Shown: positions 17,033 to 24,914, numbered from the stretch's first letter. The stretch: 60,974 bases of DNA from Planctomycetaceae bacterium (GCA_011525755.1 WYBS01000112.1:1-60974); one strand, 5' to 3'. Notes: generated by a model not told the origin, from the sequence alone. Numbers and translations: made by a program.

Positions 17033-17046
17033 GCAATCCCCGTGCC
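17033..17046 (-). promoter_or_regulatory. Near-perfect sigma-54-like element before CBS copy 5
   Basis: The minus strand reads GGCACGGGGATTGC: both halves match GGCACG-N4-TTGC exactly. It is the best match in the window. The final C is 14 bases before ATG 17019. Confidence 0.55.
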
Positions 17047-17048
17047 CC

Positions 17049-17062
17049 GGAACAGGACTTGC
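17049..17062 (+). promoter_or_regulatory. Sigma-54-like element before the hibernation factor gene
   Basis: GGAACAGGACTTGC has GG and GC twelve bases apart and an intact TTGC, but only a partial CACG block. It starts three bases beyond the oppositely directed element of the CBS gene, and its last C is 14 bases before ATG 17076. Confidence 0.4.
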
Positions 17063-17075
17063 GCCCGGGAAGGGC

Positions 17076-17639
17076 ATGCAAATCCCCGTCGAGATCTCCT
17101 TCCGCGACGTGCCCAGGTGGGAGAAGGCCGAAGAGGAGGTACGCCTGCGTGCCGCCGAGCTGGAGCGCTTCTTCGACCGCATCACCAGCTGCCGCGTCGT
17201 GATCGAGGCGCCCCATCTCCACAAGAAGAAGGGGCAGCTCTACCACGTGCGCATCGACCTGACCGTCCCCGGGAAAGAGATCGTCGTGAGGCGCGATCCG
17301 CCGGAACATAAGCCGCACGAGGACCTCTACCTCGCGATCCGCGACGCCTTCCGCGCGGCACGCCGGCAGATCCAGGACTACGTGCGTGAGCGCCGGGGCA
17401 TCGTGAAGGCGCACGAGGCGCCGCCGCACGGCCGCATCACGAAGCTCTTCCCGGACGAGGGCTACGGCTTCCTCGAGACGCCCGATGGCGAGGAGGTCTA
17501 CTTCCACAGGAACGCCGCGCTCGACGGCTTCGAGGAGCTCGCGATCGGGAGCGAGGTCCGGTACACGGAAGAGGAGGGGGAGCGGGGGCCGCAGGCGACG
17601 TCGGTCCGTCTCGTCGGCCGCCACCACCACCTCGCGTGA
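17076..17639 (+). CDS. HPF/RaiA ribosome hibernation domain fused to a cold-shock domain
   Basis: The 187-residue protein joins an S30AE-type hibernation domain (about 1-110; ISFRDVPRWEKAEEEVRLRAAEL and the typical IEAPHLHKKKGQLYHVRIDL strand pair) to a C-terminal cold-shock domain (about 118-187) with RNP-like motifs GYGFLETP and VYFH. The first part should bind the small-subunit decoding site and silence ribosomes; the second binds single-stranded RNA. The C-terminal dimerisation domain of long HPF is absent. GGGAAGGG lies just before the ATG. It is divergent from a CBS gene; both have sigma-54-like elements. Confidence 0.9.
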   Translation: MQIPVEISFRDVPRWEKAEEEVRLRAAELERFFDRITSCRVVIEAPHLHKKKGQLYHVRIDLTVPGKEIVVRRDPPEHKPHEDLYLAIRDAFRAARRQIQDYVRERRGIVKAHEAPPHGRITKLFPDEGYGFLETPDGEEVYFHRNAALDGFEELAIGSEVRYTEEEGERGPQATSVRLVGRHHHLA

Positions 17640-17649
17640 CCGGGACCGC

Positions 17650-18099
17650 CTACAGGGCCACCCAGTAGGCGGTCACGATGACCGGCAGCCAGACGAGCGA
17701 GATCAGCGCGGCGAGCGCGATCCGCCGCCGGTCGCCCGGCAAGAGCCCGCGCCGGCGGGGGATGAGCCGCGCGACGAGCCAGAGCGCGTAGAGCTGGAGC
17801 GGCGGGAAGAGGATCCCGAGGAACGCCGCGAGGAGCGCGCGCGACGCCTCGGGGGCCCCGGGCGGCCGGTAGGGGCTCGCGCGGCGCCGCGTCTCAAGGA
17901 TCTCCCGCGCGCGCTCGGCCAGGGGCTCCGGCACCTGGAGCTTGATGTTCCCCACGGCGCCGGAGATCTGCCATTCCATGGCGACGACCTCGCGGTCGGC
18001 GGCGACGACCGGGATCCCCTCCGCCTCGAGCATGGCCTGCCAGTAGCCCGCCTCGAGCACGTTGTCGTAGGACGCCACCGTCAAGAGCGTCGCCACCAT
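17650..18099 (-). CDS. DUF2007-domain membrane protein
   Basis: A 149-residue protein with an N-terminal DUF2007 fold (LLTVASYDNVLEAGYWQAMLEAEGIPVV... with the conserved YWQAMLEAEGI and a VPEPLAERAREIL helix), a proline-rich hinge, then two membrane helices (about 88-110 and 125-147). DUF2007 resembles PII-like ferredoxin folds and is called a putative signal-transducing domain; its ligand is not known. The gene ends 10 bases from the hibernation factor stop (tail to tail) and starts eight bases after the Mut7-C gene on the same strand, so those two are an operon. Confidence 0.8.
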   Translation of the reverse strand: MVATLLTVASYDNVLEAGYWQAMLEAEGIPVVAADREVVAMEWQISGAVGNIKLQVPEPLAERAREILETRRRASPYRPPGAPEASRALLAAFLGILFPPLQLYALWLVARLIPRRRGLLPGDRRRIALAALISLVWLPVIVTAYWVAL

Positions 18100-18106
18100 G
18101 CCGCCA

Positions 18107-18565
18107 TCATACGTCCGAGAGGCCGCGGAAGCGCTCGCGCATGTGGCGCACGTGGTCGCCCTCCCAGTACGCGCGGCCGCAACGCGCGCAGCGCCGGAAG
18201 CGATCGCATGTCTCGCGGACGCGGGCTGGCACGTCGACCTCGCCCGGCGCGGCCTCGACGAGCGGCTCGTTGCACACCGGGCAGCGCGTGAACGCGTGCG
18301 CGAGGAGATCGAGCGCGTAGCGCCCCGCGAGGAACCGGAGCTGCTCCTCCGGATCGTGGCTCGGCAGGAGGCACGCCACGGCCCCCGCCCGCTCCGCGAG
18401 CGCCCGGTCGAGCGTCAGGAGCACGCGGCCCTCCTCGCGACAGCGCGCGAGCATGGTCGCGTGGCCGATCGCACGCTCATAGGCGGCGTCGTAGCCGGCC
18501 GCGCGGAGCCAGCGCGCGAGACGCCGCAGATGGTCGTCGCAGAAGAACCGCGGCGGGGCGCTCAC
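18107..18565 (-). CDS. Mut7-C RNase-domain protein (PIN-like plus zinc ribbon)
   Basis: The 152-residue product begins RFFCDDHLRRLARWLRAAGYDA, continues with LLTLDRALAER (acidic residues of the PIN-like nuclease centre) and ends with two zinc-ribbon knuckles, CPVCNEPL and CARCGRAYW. This is the Mut7-C family, predicted ribonucleases; no direct target is known. The start is a GTG at 18565. It is followed after eight bases by the DUF2007 membrane protein. RtcB and this nuclease in one island hint at an RNA damage or turnover theme, which is inference. Confidence 0.85.
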   Translation of the reverse strand: MSAPPRFFCDDHLRRLARWLRAAGYDAAYERAIGHATMLARCREEGRVLLTLDRALAERAGAVACLLPSHDPEEQLRFLAGRYALDLLAHAFTRCPVCNEPLVEAAPGEVDVPARVRETCDRFRRCARCGRAYWEGDHVRHMRERFRGLSDV

Positions 18566-18624
18566 TGGGCCCTCATGCTAGGCTTTCGCAGAAGCATCCG
18601 TCCTCCCCCGCGCCCCCTCCCATC

Positions 18625-19440
18625 ATGACGAACGCCGTCGAGATTCGCGTGGAGGACCTCTACAAGGCCTTCCGCGGCCACGCCGTTCTCGCGGGCATCG
18701 ACCTCGAGATCCCGCGCGGCGACCTCGTGGCGATCGTCGGCGCATCGGGCTGCGGCAAGACGGTGCTCCTCCACCACATCATCGCGCATCTCCGGCCCGA
18801 CCGGGGCCGGGTGCTCGTCGCGGACCACGAGACGGAGGGCGCTCCGCTCGTCGACATCGCGACGCTCGACGAGCAGGGCCTCGATCGCGTCCGGCTCCAT
18901 TCCGCGGTCGTCTTCCAGAGGAACGCGCTCTTCAGCGCGACCGTCTACGAGAACATCGCGCTCTGGCTGCGCGAGATCAAGCGGATGGACGAGGACGCGA
19001 TCCTCGTGCGCGCGCGCGAGGCGCTCGACGCGGTGGGGTTCAAGGGGGACGAGAGCGTCCTCTGGAAGGACCGTGCCGAGCTCTCCGGCGGCATGGCGAA
19101 GCGCGTCGCGCTCGCCCGGGCGCTCGCGATGCGGCCCTACACGATCTTCTTCGACGAGCCGACGACGGGGCTCGACCCGATCAACGCGGGGCAGATCCAC
19201 GACCTCATCCAGGTGCAGCACGACGAGCCCGGCGAGGTGAAGCGGACCACCGTGATCATCACGCACGACAAGGACCTGCTGCGGCGCCTCGCGCCGCGCA
19301 TCGTGATGCTCCACGACGGACGGGTGCACTTCGACGGCCCCTACGCGGAATTCGAGGCCTCGGACCTCCAGGCCGTCCGGCCCTACCTCGAGGCGATGCC
19401 GAGCCTCCATAGCGACATGACGCGCGCGATTCCAACCTGA
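18625..19440 (+). CDS. ABC transporter ATP-binding protein, MlaF-like
   Basis: A 271-residue ATPase: Walker A GASGCGKT (about 38-45), Q-loop VVFQRNALFSATVYENIALWL, signature LSGGMAKRVALARA, Walker B IFFDEPTTGLDP, and switch His in IITHDK. The signature with Met-Ala-Lys-Arg and a lengthened VRLHSAVVFQRNALF segment resemble MlaF/Mkl-type ATPases of phospholipid traffic. The cognate permease (MlaE) and MCE-domain protein (MlaD) are not adjacent, so it is an orphan here; a different export role remains possible. It is divergent from the Mut7-C gene. Confidence 0.85.
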   Translation: MTNAVEIRVEDLYKAFRGHAVLAGIDLEIPRGDLVAIVGASGCGKTVLLHHIIAHLRPDRGRVLVADHETEGAPLVDIATLDEQGLDRVRLHSAVVFQRNALFSATVYENIALWLREIKRMDEDAILVRAREALDAVGFKGDESVLWKDRAELSGGMAKRVALARALAMRPYTIFFDEPTTGLDPINAGQIHDLIQVQHDEPGEVKRTTVIITHDKDLLRRLAPRIVMLHDGRVHFDGPYAEFEASDLQAVRPYLEAMPSLHSDMTRAIPT

Positions 19441-19629
19441 TCAGCGGAGCGCGAGGAGCGCGAGGAGCGCGAGCGCCACGCCGATCACGAAGAGGATCCG
19501 CTCGGGGCGCGTCGCGCGGTCGCCGAAACCGATGTCGAGCGACCACCCCGCCCCCACGCGCTTCGGCCGCACGACGAAGCTCGCCGCGACGAGGGCGAAG
19601 CCCGCGACGAAGACCGTCCAGAAGAGCAT
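19441..19629 (-). CDS. Small two-helix membrane protein coupled to methionine adenosyltransferase
   Basis: A 62-residue protein beginning MLFWTVFVAGFALVAASFVV, then a short polar loop (RPKRVGAGWSLDIGFGDRATRPER) and a second membrane helix ending LLALLALR. I do not recognise the family. Its ATG shares one base with the TGA of the upstream SAM synthetase (TGATG), so it is translationally coupled to that gene. The role is unknown; a membrane anchor or transporter subunit is speculation. Confidence 0.65.
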   Translation of the reverse strand: MLFWTVFVAGFALVAASFVVRPKRVGAGWSLDIGFGDRATRPERILFVIGVALALLALLALR

Positions 19630-20840
19630 CAGAACACCTCCACCTCGCCCGCGAGGAAGTCGCGCCAGAGATCTTCCGCGCCGCGGAGCCGCGCGCGGAG
19701 GATCTCCTCGACGGCGGCCGAGAGCTCGCCCACCGGCCTGCCGCGGGTGCGCAGGCGGACCTCCGCGACCGCGGGCTCGGCCACCGGCGCGCCGATGCGG
19801 CTCACGAGGCGGCATTCCGCCGCGGCGACGTCCGGCAGCGCGGCCAGGTCCCGCGAGACCACGCCCGCCGTCACGTTGTAGATCTTCCCGACGTGCGAGA
19901 CGGGGTTCTTCCCCGCCGCGGCCTCGAGGCTCATCGGCCGGTCGAACGTGATGAGGCCGTTCACCCGGTTGCCCCGTCCCACCTCGCCGTCGTCGCCCGC
20001 CTCGGCGGACGTGCCCGTCGCCGTCAGGTAGACCTGGCCCGCGGCTTCGTCGTCGGCCGCGTTCGCGAGGAGGACGAGATCGTCGGGCTCCCGCCCGGAT
20101 GCGCCGCCCGCGGCCCACGCGACGAGCGCCGCATCGCGCGCCCTCGCCTCGAGCGCCCGCTTGGCCTCCCGGTACGCCCCGAGACCGGGCAGGTGCCGCC
20201 CCACGAGCGCGCACGCCACCGTGACCTCGACGCGGCGCCCGGTGCGCACGCCCATCACCTTCACGTCCTCGCCGCACTCGGGATGCAGGGCGCGCGCGGC
20301 CGGCGCGTTCAGCGCGCGCTCGAGCCCCAGCACGGTGCGCTCGAGCCGCGTCAGCGGCGCGAAGCCGATGCCGCACGACGTGTCGTTGGCGGGTGTGCCG
20401 CCCGGGCGGCCGAAGAGCTGCACGAGCTCGCTCGACCCCGGCCGGACGAGACAGCGGATGCGCACGTGGCGCTCCGCGTCGAGGGCGTGGAGGTTTCTCG
20501 CGAGCCACGCGCGGCAGGTCTTCTCCGCGATCTCCGCGACCGGCACGGGGACGCCCTTGTGTTCGACGGTCGCGCGGCCCGCCAGGTGGATCTCGATCGG
20601 CTCGAGGACCTCGCCGCCGCCGAAGGCCGGCCGCGCGCGGCCCGCGACGAGCAGCACCTTGTCCACGTTGTGGTGCAGCGGGACGCCGAACCGCTCGACG
20701 TAGTGGCGCACGAGCGCCCGGCTCAGCTCCTCCGCGAGCGCGTCGCAGATCGTGTCGGGATGCCCGAGCCCCTTGCGCTCCACGATCTCGACGGGCCCCT
20801 CGTCCGGCAGGCGCGCCAGCGGGGTGACGAAGAACTCCAT
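19629..20840 (-). CDS. Archaeal-type methionine adenosyltransferase (SAM synthetase)
   Basis: The 403-residue enzyme makes S-adenosylmethionine from methionine and ATP. It belongs to the archaeal-type family, which is only distantly related to bacterial MetK: VEIVERKGLGHPDTICDALAEELSRAL opens the ATP site, HHNVDKVLLVAG follows, then GTSAEAGDDGEVGRGNRVNGLIT and KNPVSHVGKIYNV with the phosphate-binding Gly and Asp residues. GGAGGT precedes the ATG. It sits in a minus-strand operon with a 141-residue protein, a zinc-finger protein and a small membrane protein. CBS domains in this island can bind SAM, which may be the link. Confidence 0.93.
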   Translation of the reverse strand: MEFFVTPLARLPDEGPVEIVERKGLGHPDTICDALAEELSRALVRHYVERFGVPLHHNVDKVLLVAGRARPAFGGGEVLEPIEIHLAGRATVEHKGVPVPVAEIAEKTCRAWLARNLHALDAERHVRIRCLVRPGSSELVQLFGRPGGTPANDTSCGIGFAPLTRLERTVLGLERALNAPAARALHPECGEDVKVMGVRTGRRVEVTVACALVGRHLPGLGAYREAKRALEARARDAALVAWAAGGASGREPDDLVLLANAADDEAAGQVYLTATGTSAEAGDDGEVGRGNRVNGLITFDRPMSLEAAAGKNPVSHVGKIYNVTAGVVSRDLAALPDVAAAECRLVSRIGAPVAEPAVAEVRLRTRGRPVGELSAAVEEILRARLRGAEDLWRDFLAGEVEVF

Positions 20841-20859
20841 CGGGACCTCCGCCTCGGTC

Positions 20860-21042
20860 TCACCGCGTGTCCCCGGCGGCGCCCTCCTCCTCGCGATCCG
20901 GGTCCTGCATCTTCTCGTGGTACTCGAGGGACTCGAGGCACTCCTCGGAGCAGAAGTGCAGGACCTCGCCGTCCTCCATCTCGTAGGTCAGCGCCTCGTC
21001 CTTCTCGACCTCGGCGCCGCAGAAATCGCAGTGGATCCGCAT
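20860..21042 (-). CDS. Small TRASH/YHS-like zinc or metal-binding protein
   Basis: A 60-residue protein with Cys5, Cys8, Cys31 and Cys35, the CX2C-X22-CX3C spacing of TRASH-like treble-clef metal domains, and an acidic tail. TRASH domains bind soft metals in metal-sensing or trafficking proteins. AAGGAGGG precedes the ATG closely. It lies between the 141-residue gene (one base away) and the SAM synthetase gene (19 bases away), all on the minus strand. Metal and partner are unknown. Confidence 0.75.
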   Translation of the reverse strand: MRIHCDFCGAEVEKDEALTYEMEDGEVLHFCSEECLESLEYHEKMQDPDREEEGAAGDTR

Positions 21043-21043
21043 G

Positions 21044-21469
21044 TTAGCCCTCCTTCCCGGGCCGCGCGGCGCGAACCCGGGGCAGCTTGCATGTCAGGAT
21101 ACGCCGCCGCCCCTCGGCGTCGAAGGCGCGTTCGATCTCGGCGTGCCGGCTCCGGTGGAGGGCGTCGGCGATCCTCTGGGCGAGCTTCTCCCCCCGGGTC
21201 TCGATGGCGATGCCTTCGGCGAAGGGGGTGACGGAGATGACCGCCGCGTCCTTCCCGCGCCGCAGCTCGTCCTCCTCGAACCGGGTGGCGAGGTTCCGGA
21301 TCTCCTCCTCGAGGCCGGGCGGGAGGTGTCCCACGACCTCCACAAGCCCCGTGCTCTGTCCCGCCTCCTCCTGGTGGCGCTTCTTCGCGAGCCCCCTCTC
21401 GCGATCGTCACGGAAGTAGCGGGACTGGGGCGAACGGCCGTGCGTCCTGGGATTCCGGGGCGTTCTCAT
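21044..21469 (-). CDS. Charged 141-residue protein, possible BCAM0308-like C-terminal half
   Basis: The protein has a basic N-terminus (KNPR-like, RSPQSRYFRDDRERGLAKKRHQEE), a helix GHLPPGLEEEIRNLATRFEEDELRR, and a C-terminal alpha/beta stretch VISVTPFAEGIAIETRGEKLAQRIADALHR. From memory the last part resembles the C-terminal half of BCAM0308-family proteins of the Burkholderia low-oxygen locus, but the zinc-binding N-terminal half of that family is missing, so I give a weak assignment. It is the first gene of the SAM synthetase operon and has a sigma-54-like element whose last C is 14 bases before its ATG. Confidence 0.6.
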   Translation of the reverse strand: MRTPRNPRTHGRSPQSRYFRDDRERGLAKKRHQEEAGQSTGLVEVVGHLPPGLEEEIRNLATRFEEDELRRGKDAAVISVTPFAEGIAIETRGEKLAQRIADALHRSRHAEIERAFDAEGRRRILTCKLPRVRAARPGKEG

Positions 21470-21482
21470 GCCCTGCCGAGCC

Positions 21483-21496
21483 GCAAACCCGGGGCC
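21483..21496 (-). promoter_or_regulatory. Sigma-54-like element before the SAM synthetase operon
   Basis: The minus strand reads GGCCCCGGGTTTGC: GG-N10-GC spacing and TTGC are intact, CACG reads CCCC. It is 14 bases before ATG 21469. Confidence 0.45.
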
Positions 21497-21619
21497 GCCA
21501 GCGCACGCCCGGCCCCCGCCGGCGGGCCCCGTTCCGCACGCGCCGTCCCGCGGACCGGCCGCGGCGCGATCTCCGGAGCGGTCGAAAACACGCGGAGGAT
21601 TCCCCGTCGCCGCCGCGGG

Positions 21620-24295
21620 TCAGAGCTCCTTCGTCACCACGTGGGCCGCGGGATCGTCCCCCGGGGCCACGACGAATCCGAGGTTCCGCATGAGATGGAA
21701 CATGCGGGCGTTCGCGGCGAGGACCTCGCCCTCCATCACCTGGAGTCCCCGCTCGCGCGCGACGCGCATCAGCTCGGTCATGAGGCGGGCGGCGATGCCC
21801 CTCCCCTGCCACTCGTCCGCGATCACGACCGCGAACTCGCACGTGCGTCCGTCCGGATTCGTGACGTAGCGCGCGACGCCAACCTCCGTCTCGCGTCCGT
21901 CGCGCACGACGCACGCGAGGAACGCCATCTCCCGGTCGTAGTCGATCTGGGTGAAGCGCACGAGCATCTCCGGCGTCAGCTCGGCGAGCGTCCGCATGAA
22001 GCGGAAGTAGCGCGATTCCGGCGAGAGATTGCGGACGAAGGCCTGCTCGAGCTCCGCGTCCTCGGGGCGGATCGGGCGGATCGTCACGTCCGTGCCGTCC
22101 GGGAGCTGCCAGCGCGTCTCCAGGTGCGCGGGATAGGGGTGGATCGCCATGTGGCCGTACGGCCCCTTGGGCGCGCCGGGGAAGTCGACGACCACGCGCG
22201 CGTCGAGCGCGACGACGCCGCTCTCGTCGGCGAGGAGCGGGTTGATGTCGAGCTCGCACACGTGCGGCAGCTCGCACACGAGCTCGGAGACGCGCAGGAG
22301 CACGTCGACCACGGCCTCGTGGTCCGCCGCGGGGAGCCCGCGGAAGGAGCCGAGGAGCCGGGCGACACGGGTCCGCGCGACGAGATCCGCCGCGATGAAC
22401 GGATTGAGCGGCGGGAGCGCCACCGAGCGGTCGCGCTGGATCTCGACGGTCGTGCCCCCGGCGCCGAAGCCGATGACCGGGCCGAAGACCGGGTCGCGCG
22501 CGACGCCCACGAGCAGCTCGCGGCCATGCCGCCGCCGGACCATGGGCTCGAGCGTGACGCCGAGGATCCGCGCGTCCGGCAGGCGGGCGCGGGCCTCCTC
22601 CAGCATCTCGCCGAACGCGCGGCGCACGTCGGCCGCCGTGCGGATGTCGAGCCGCACGCCGCCGACGTCCGACTTGTGCGTCACGTCGGGGGAGTCGATC
22701 TTCATCGCGAGCGGGAAGCCGAGCGACTCCGCGGCCACCAGCGCCTCGGCCGGGGTCGCCGCGCGGACGGCCGCCGCGACGGGGATGCGGAACGCGGCGA
22801 GGAGCGCCTTCGACTCGGTGACCGAGAGCGACCGCCTCCCCTCGTCGAGCACGTTCTCGACGAGGAGGCGCGCGCCTTCCACATCCGGCTCGTCGTCGCG
22901 CGAGCGCGGGCCCGGCGCCTGGAGGAGGAGGCGCTGGTTCTCGCGGTAGCTCGCGAGGTAGCCGAACGCCTCGACCGCAGCCTCGGGGCCCTCGAAGGAC
23001 GGCACGCGGGAGCGCGCGAAGAGGGCGCGGGCCTCCCGCACGTGCGCGCCTCCCATCCAGCACGCGAGCAGCGGCTTCTCGCTCCCATGGGCGGCGGAAA
23101 GGACCGCCTCGGCGGCGCCGGTCGGGTCGGTCATCGCCTGCGGAGTGAGGATCGCGACGACGCCGTCCACCTGCGGGTCGGCGAGGCACGCGGCCACGGC
23201 GGCACGGTAGCGGTCGGGTGTCGCGTCGCCGAGGATGTCCACCGGATTGCCGCGCGACCAGAAGGCGGGGAGCGTCGCCTCGAGGCTCTCGACCGTCGCG
23301 GGGGAGAGCTCCGCGACGCGCACGGGCAGCTCCGCCGCACGGTCCGCGGCGAGGACGCCGGGCCCGCCGGCGTTCGTGACGATCGCGAGCCGGTTCCCGC
23401 GCACGCGGTGGTGCGTGGCGAGGAGCTCCGCGGCCGCGAAGAGCTGCTCGACGGTGAAGGCGCGCACCGCGCCCGCGCGGCGCAGCGCGGCGTCGAACGC
23501 GTCGTCGCCCCCCACGATCGCCCCCGTGTGCGATCGCGCGGCCTTCGATCCCTCATCGTGGCGGCCGGCCTTGACGACGACCGTCGGCTTCAGGCGGGCG
23601 GCCACGCGGAGCCCGCTCATGAACCGCCGCGGGTGGCGCACGCCCTCCACGTAGAGGAGGATGCCCTTCGTCTCCTTGTCCAGGGCGAGGTAGTCGAGGA
23701 CGTCGCCGAAATCCACGTCGGCGGCGTCGCCGAGCGAGACGACGGAGCTGAACCCGACCTGCCGCTCATGGGCCCAGTCGAGGATCGCCGTGCAGAGCGC
23801 GCCCGACTGCGAGACGAGCGCGAGCGAACCCTTCCGCGCGCCACCGCGGCTGAACGTCGCATTGAGCTTCGCGCCGGGGCGAAGGAACCCGAGGCAGTTC
23901 GGGCCGAGGATGCGGATCCCGAAGCGCCGCGCCTCGCGCAGGAGCTCCCGCTCCCGCTCCTCCCCCCCGCGCCCCCCCTCCTCGAACCCCGCGGAGAGAA
24001 CGACCGCGGAGCGCACGCCATGCTCGCCGCACTCGCGCAGGACCGCGGGCACCGTCGCCGCCGGCGTCGCGACGACCGCGAGGTCGACGGCGCGGTCCAC
24101 GGCCTCGAGCGACGCGTGGCAGGGACGGCCGCGCACTTCCTTCCGGCCCGGGTTGATCGCGTGGACCGCCCCCTCGAACCCGCCGTCGAGGATGTTGCCG
24201 AAGACGCGACCGCCGACCGACGACGGGTCGTCGCTCGCGCCGAAGACCACCACGGAGCGCGGCGAGAGGAGGCGGTCGAGGTAGTGCGGCGTCAT
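21620..24295 (-). CDS. Acyl-CoA ligase (ADP-forming)-GNAT fusion, Pat/YfiQ-like protein acetyltransferase
   Basis: The 891-residue protein has a CoA-binding domain (MTPHYLDRLLSPRSVVVFGASDD), a succinyl-CoA-ligase-like flavodoxin pair, an ATP-grasp domain (about 470-690) and a C-terminal GNAT domain (about 705-891) with the acetyl-CoA motif EWQGRGIAARL. This matches Pat, the lysine acetyltransferase that inactivates acyl-CoA synthetases. Unlike what I recall of Salmonella Pat, it keeps SHTGA with His256, the phosphorylated His of active ADP-forming ligases, so the ligase half may still work. The start overlaps the upstream deacylase stop (ATGA), fixing ATG 24295. A role next to benzoyl-CoA metabolism is plausible but not shown. 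Confidence 0.9.
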   Translation of the reverse strand: MTPHYLDRLLSPRSVVVFGASDDPSSVGGRVFGNILDGGFEGAVHAINPGRKEVRGRPCHASLEAVDRAVDLAVVATPAATVPAVLRECGEHGVRSAVVLSAGFEEGGRGGEERERELLREARRFGIRILGPNCLGFLRPGAKLNATFSRGGARKGSLALVSQSGALCTAILDWAHERQVGFSSVVSLGDAADVDFGDVLDYLALDKETKGILLYVEGVRHPRRFMSGLRVAARLKPTVVVKAGRHDEGSKAARSHTGAIVGGDDAFDAALRRAGAVRAFTVEQLFAAAELLATHHRVRGNRLAIVTNAGGPGVLAADRAAELPVRVAELSPATVESLEATLPAFWSRGNPVDILGDATPDRYRAAVAACLADPQVDGVVAILTPQAMTDPTGAAEAVLSAAHGSEKPLLACWMGGAHVREARALFARSRVPSFEGPEAAVEAFGYLASYRENQRLLLQAPGPRSRDDEPDVEGARLLVENVLDEGRRSLSVTESKALLAAFRIPVAAAVRAATPAEALVAAESLGFPLAMKIDSPDVTHKSDVGGVRLDIRTAADVRRAFGEMLEEARARLPDARILGVTLEPMVRRRHGRELLVGVARDPVFGPVIGFGAGGTTVEIQRDRSVALPPLNPFIAADLVARTRVARLLGSFRGLPAADHEAVVDVLLRVSELVCELPHVCELDINPLLADESGVVALDARVVVDFPGAPKGPYGHMAIHPYPAHLETRWQLPDGTDVTIRPIRPEDAELEQAFVRNLSPESRYFRFMRTLAELTPEMLVRFTQIDYDREMAFLACVVRDGRETEVGVARYVTNPDGRTCEFAVVIADEWQGRGIAARLMTELMRVARERGLQVMEGEVLAANARMFHLMRNLGFVVAPGDDPAAHVVTKEL

Positions 24296-24783
24296 CCGGG
24301 CATCGAGCCTACCTGAACGGGGCGGGCGATGTCCGCGACCTGCGGCAGGGCGAGCCGGGCGAAGTCCGTATAGGGGAGCTTGATCGCCTCGTGGTGGCTG
24401 CCGGCCTCGAACACGATGTGCTCGTCCGCCGCGAGCGTCTTGTCCACGACGACCCGCATGGCGTAGAGGTTGCCGAAGGGCGGCATCGCCCCGAGCTCGC
24501 AGTCCGGGAACGCGTCCTTGAACTCCGCCTCCGTCGCGAGCACGACCTCGCGCGCCGCGACCGCCTTTCCGTACTTCCTGAGGTCGAGGAGGAGGTCGCC
24601 GGGCAGGACGGCCATGCGGAGCGCGCCGTCCGCCTTCACGATGACCACCTTCGCCAGCATGCGGCCGGGCACGTGCAGCGTCTCCGCGATCTCCTGCGAC
24701 GTGAACCGCTCGTGGTGCTTCAGGACCTGGTAGACGACCTTCTTCGAGTCGAGGAAGGCCTTGAGCTTGGTTGCGACCACCAT
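24292..24783 (-). CDS. YbaK/ProX-like aminoacyl-tRNA deacylase domain protein
   Basis: A 163-residue single-domain protein of the YbaK/EbsC family, which hydrolyses misacylated tRNA. VVYQVLKHHERFTSQEIAETLHVPG starts the fold, then LAKVVIVKADGALRMAVLPGD and GAMPPFGNLYAMRVVVD with the FEAGSHHEAIKL close. GGAGG five bases before the ATG at 24783 fixes the start although the frame is open upstream for 47 codons. It overlaps the Pat-like gene by four bases (ATGA). Similar deacylase genes occur in anaerobic stress loci. Which tRNA is edited is unknown. Confidence 0.88.
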   Translation of the reverse strand: MVVATKLKAFLDSKKVVYQVLKHHERFTSQEIAETLHVPGRMLAKVVIVKADGALRMAVLPGDLLLDLRKYGKAVAAREVVLATEAEFKDAFPDCELGAMPPFGNLYAMRVVVDKTLAADEHIVFEAGSHHEAIKLPYTDFARLALPQVADIARPVQVGSMPG

Positions 24784-24825
24784 GGTGACCTCCACGGGGT
24801 CCCCCCCGGACCCCCCCGGAGTGCT

Positions 24826-24839
24826 GCAAGGGGCGGGCC
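24826..24839 (-). promoter_or_regulatory. Sigma-54-like -24/-12 element before the deacylase-Pat operon
   Basis: The minus strand reads GGCCCGCCCCTTGC followed by A: one mismatch in the CACG block, TTGCA complete. The expected start near 24814 gives a leader of about 31 bases with a GGAGG ribosome site. Confidence 0.55.
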
Positions 24840-24914
24840 GCGCTGCCACGCGGGCTCGGGAATCCCGCGCGCGTTTTGGCGCGGCCCGGCCCGCCGAGCG
24901 TGCGACGGGCCTTT

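Noticed and set aside
21041-24316. Long open frame opposite the Pat-like gene
   Set aside because: Same cause; composition is that of an antisense shadow with no motifs.
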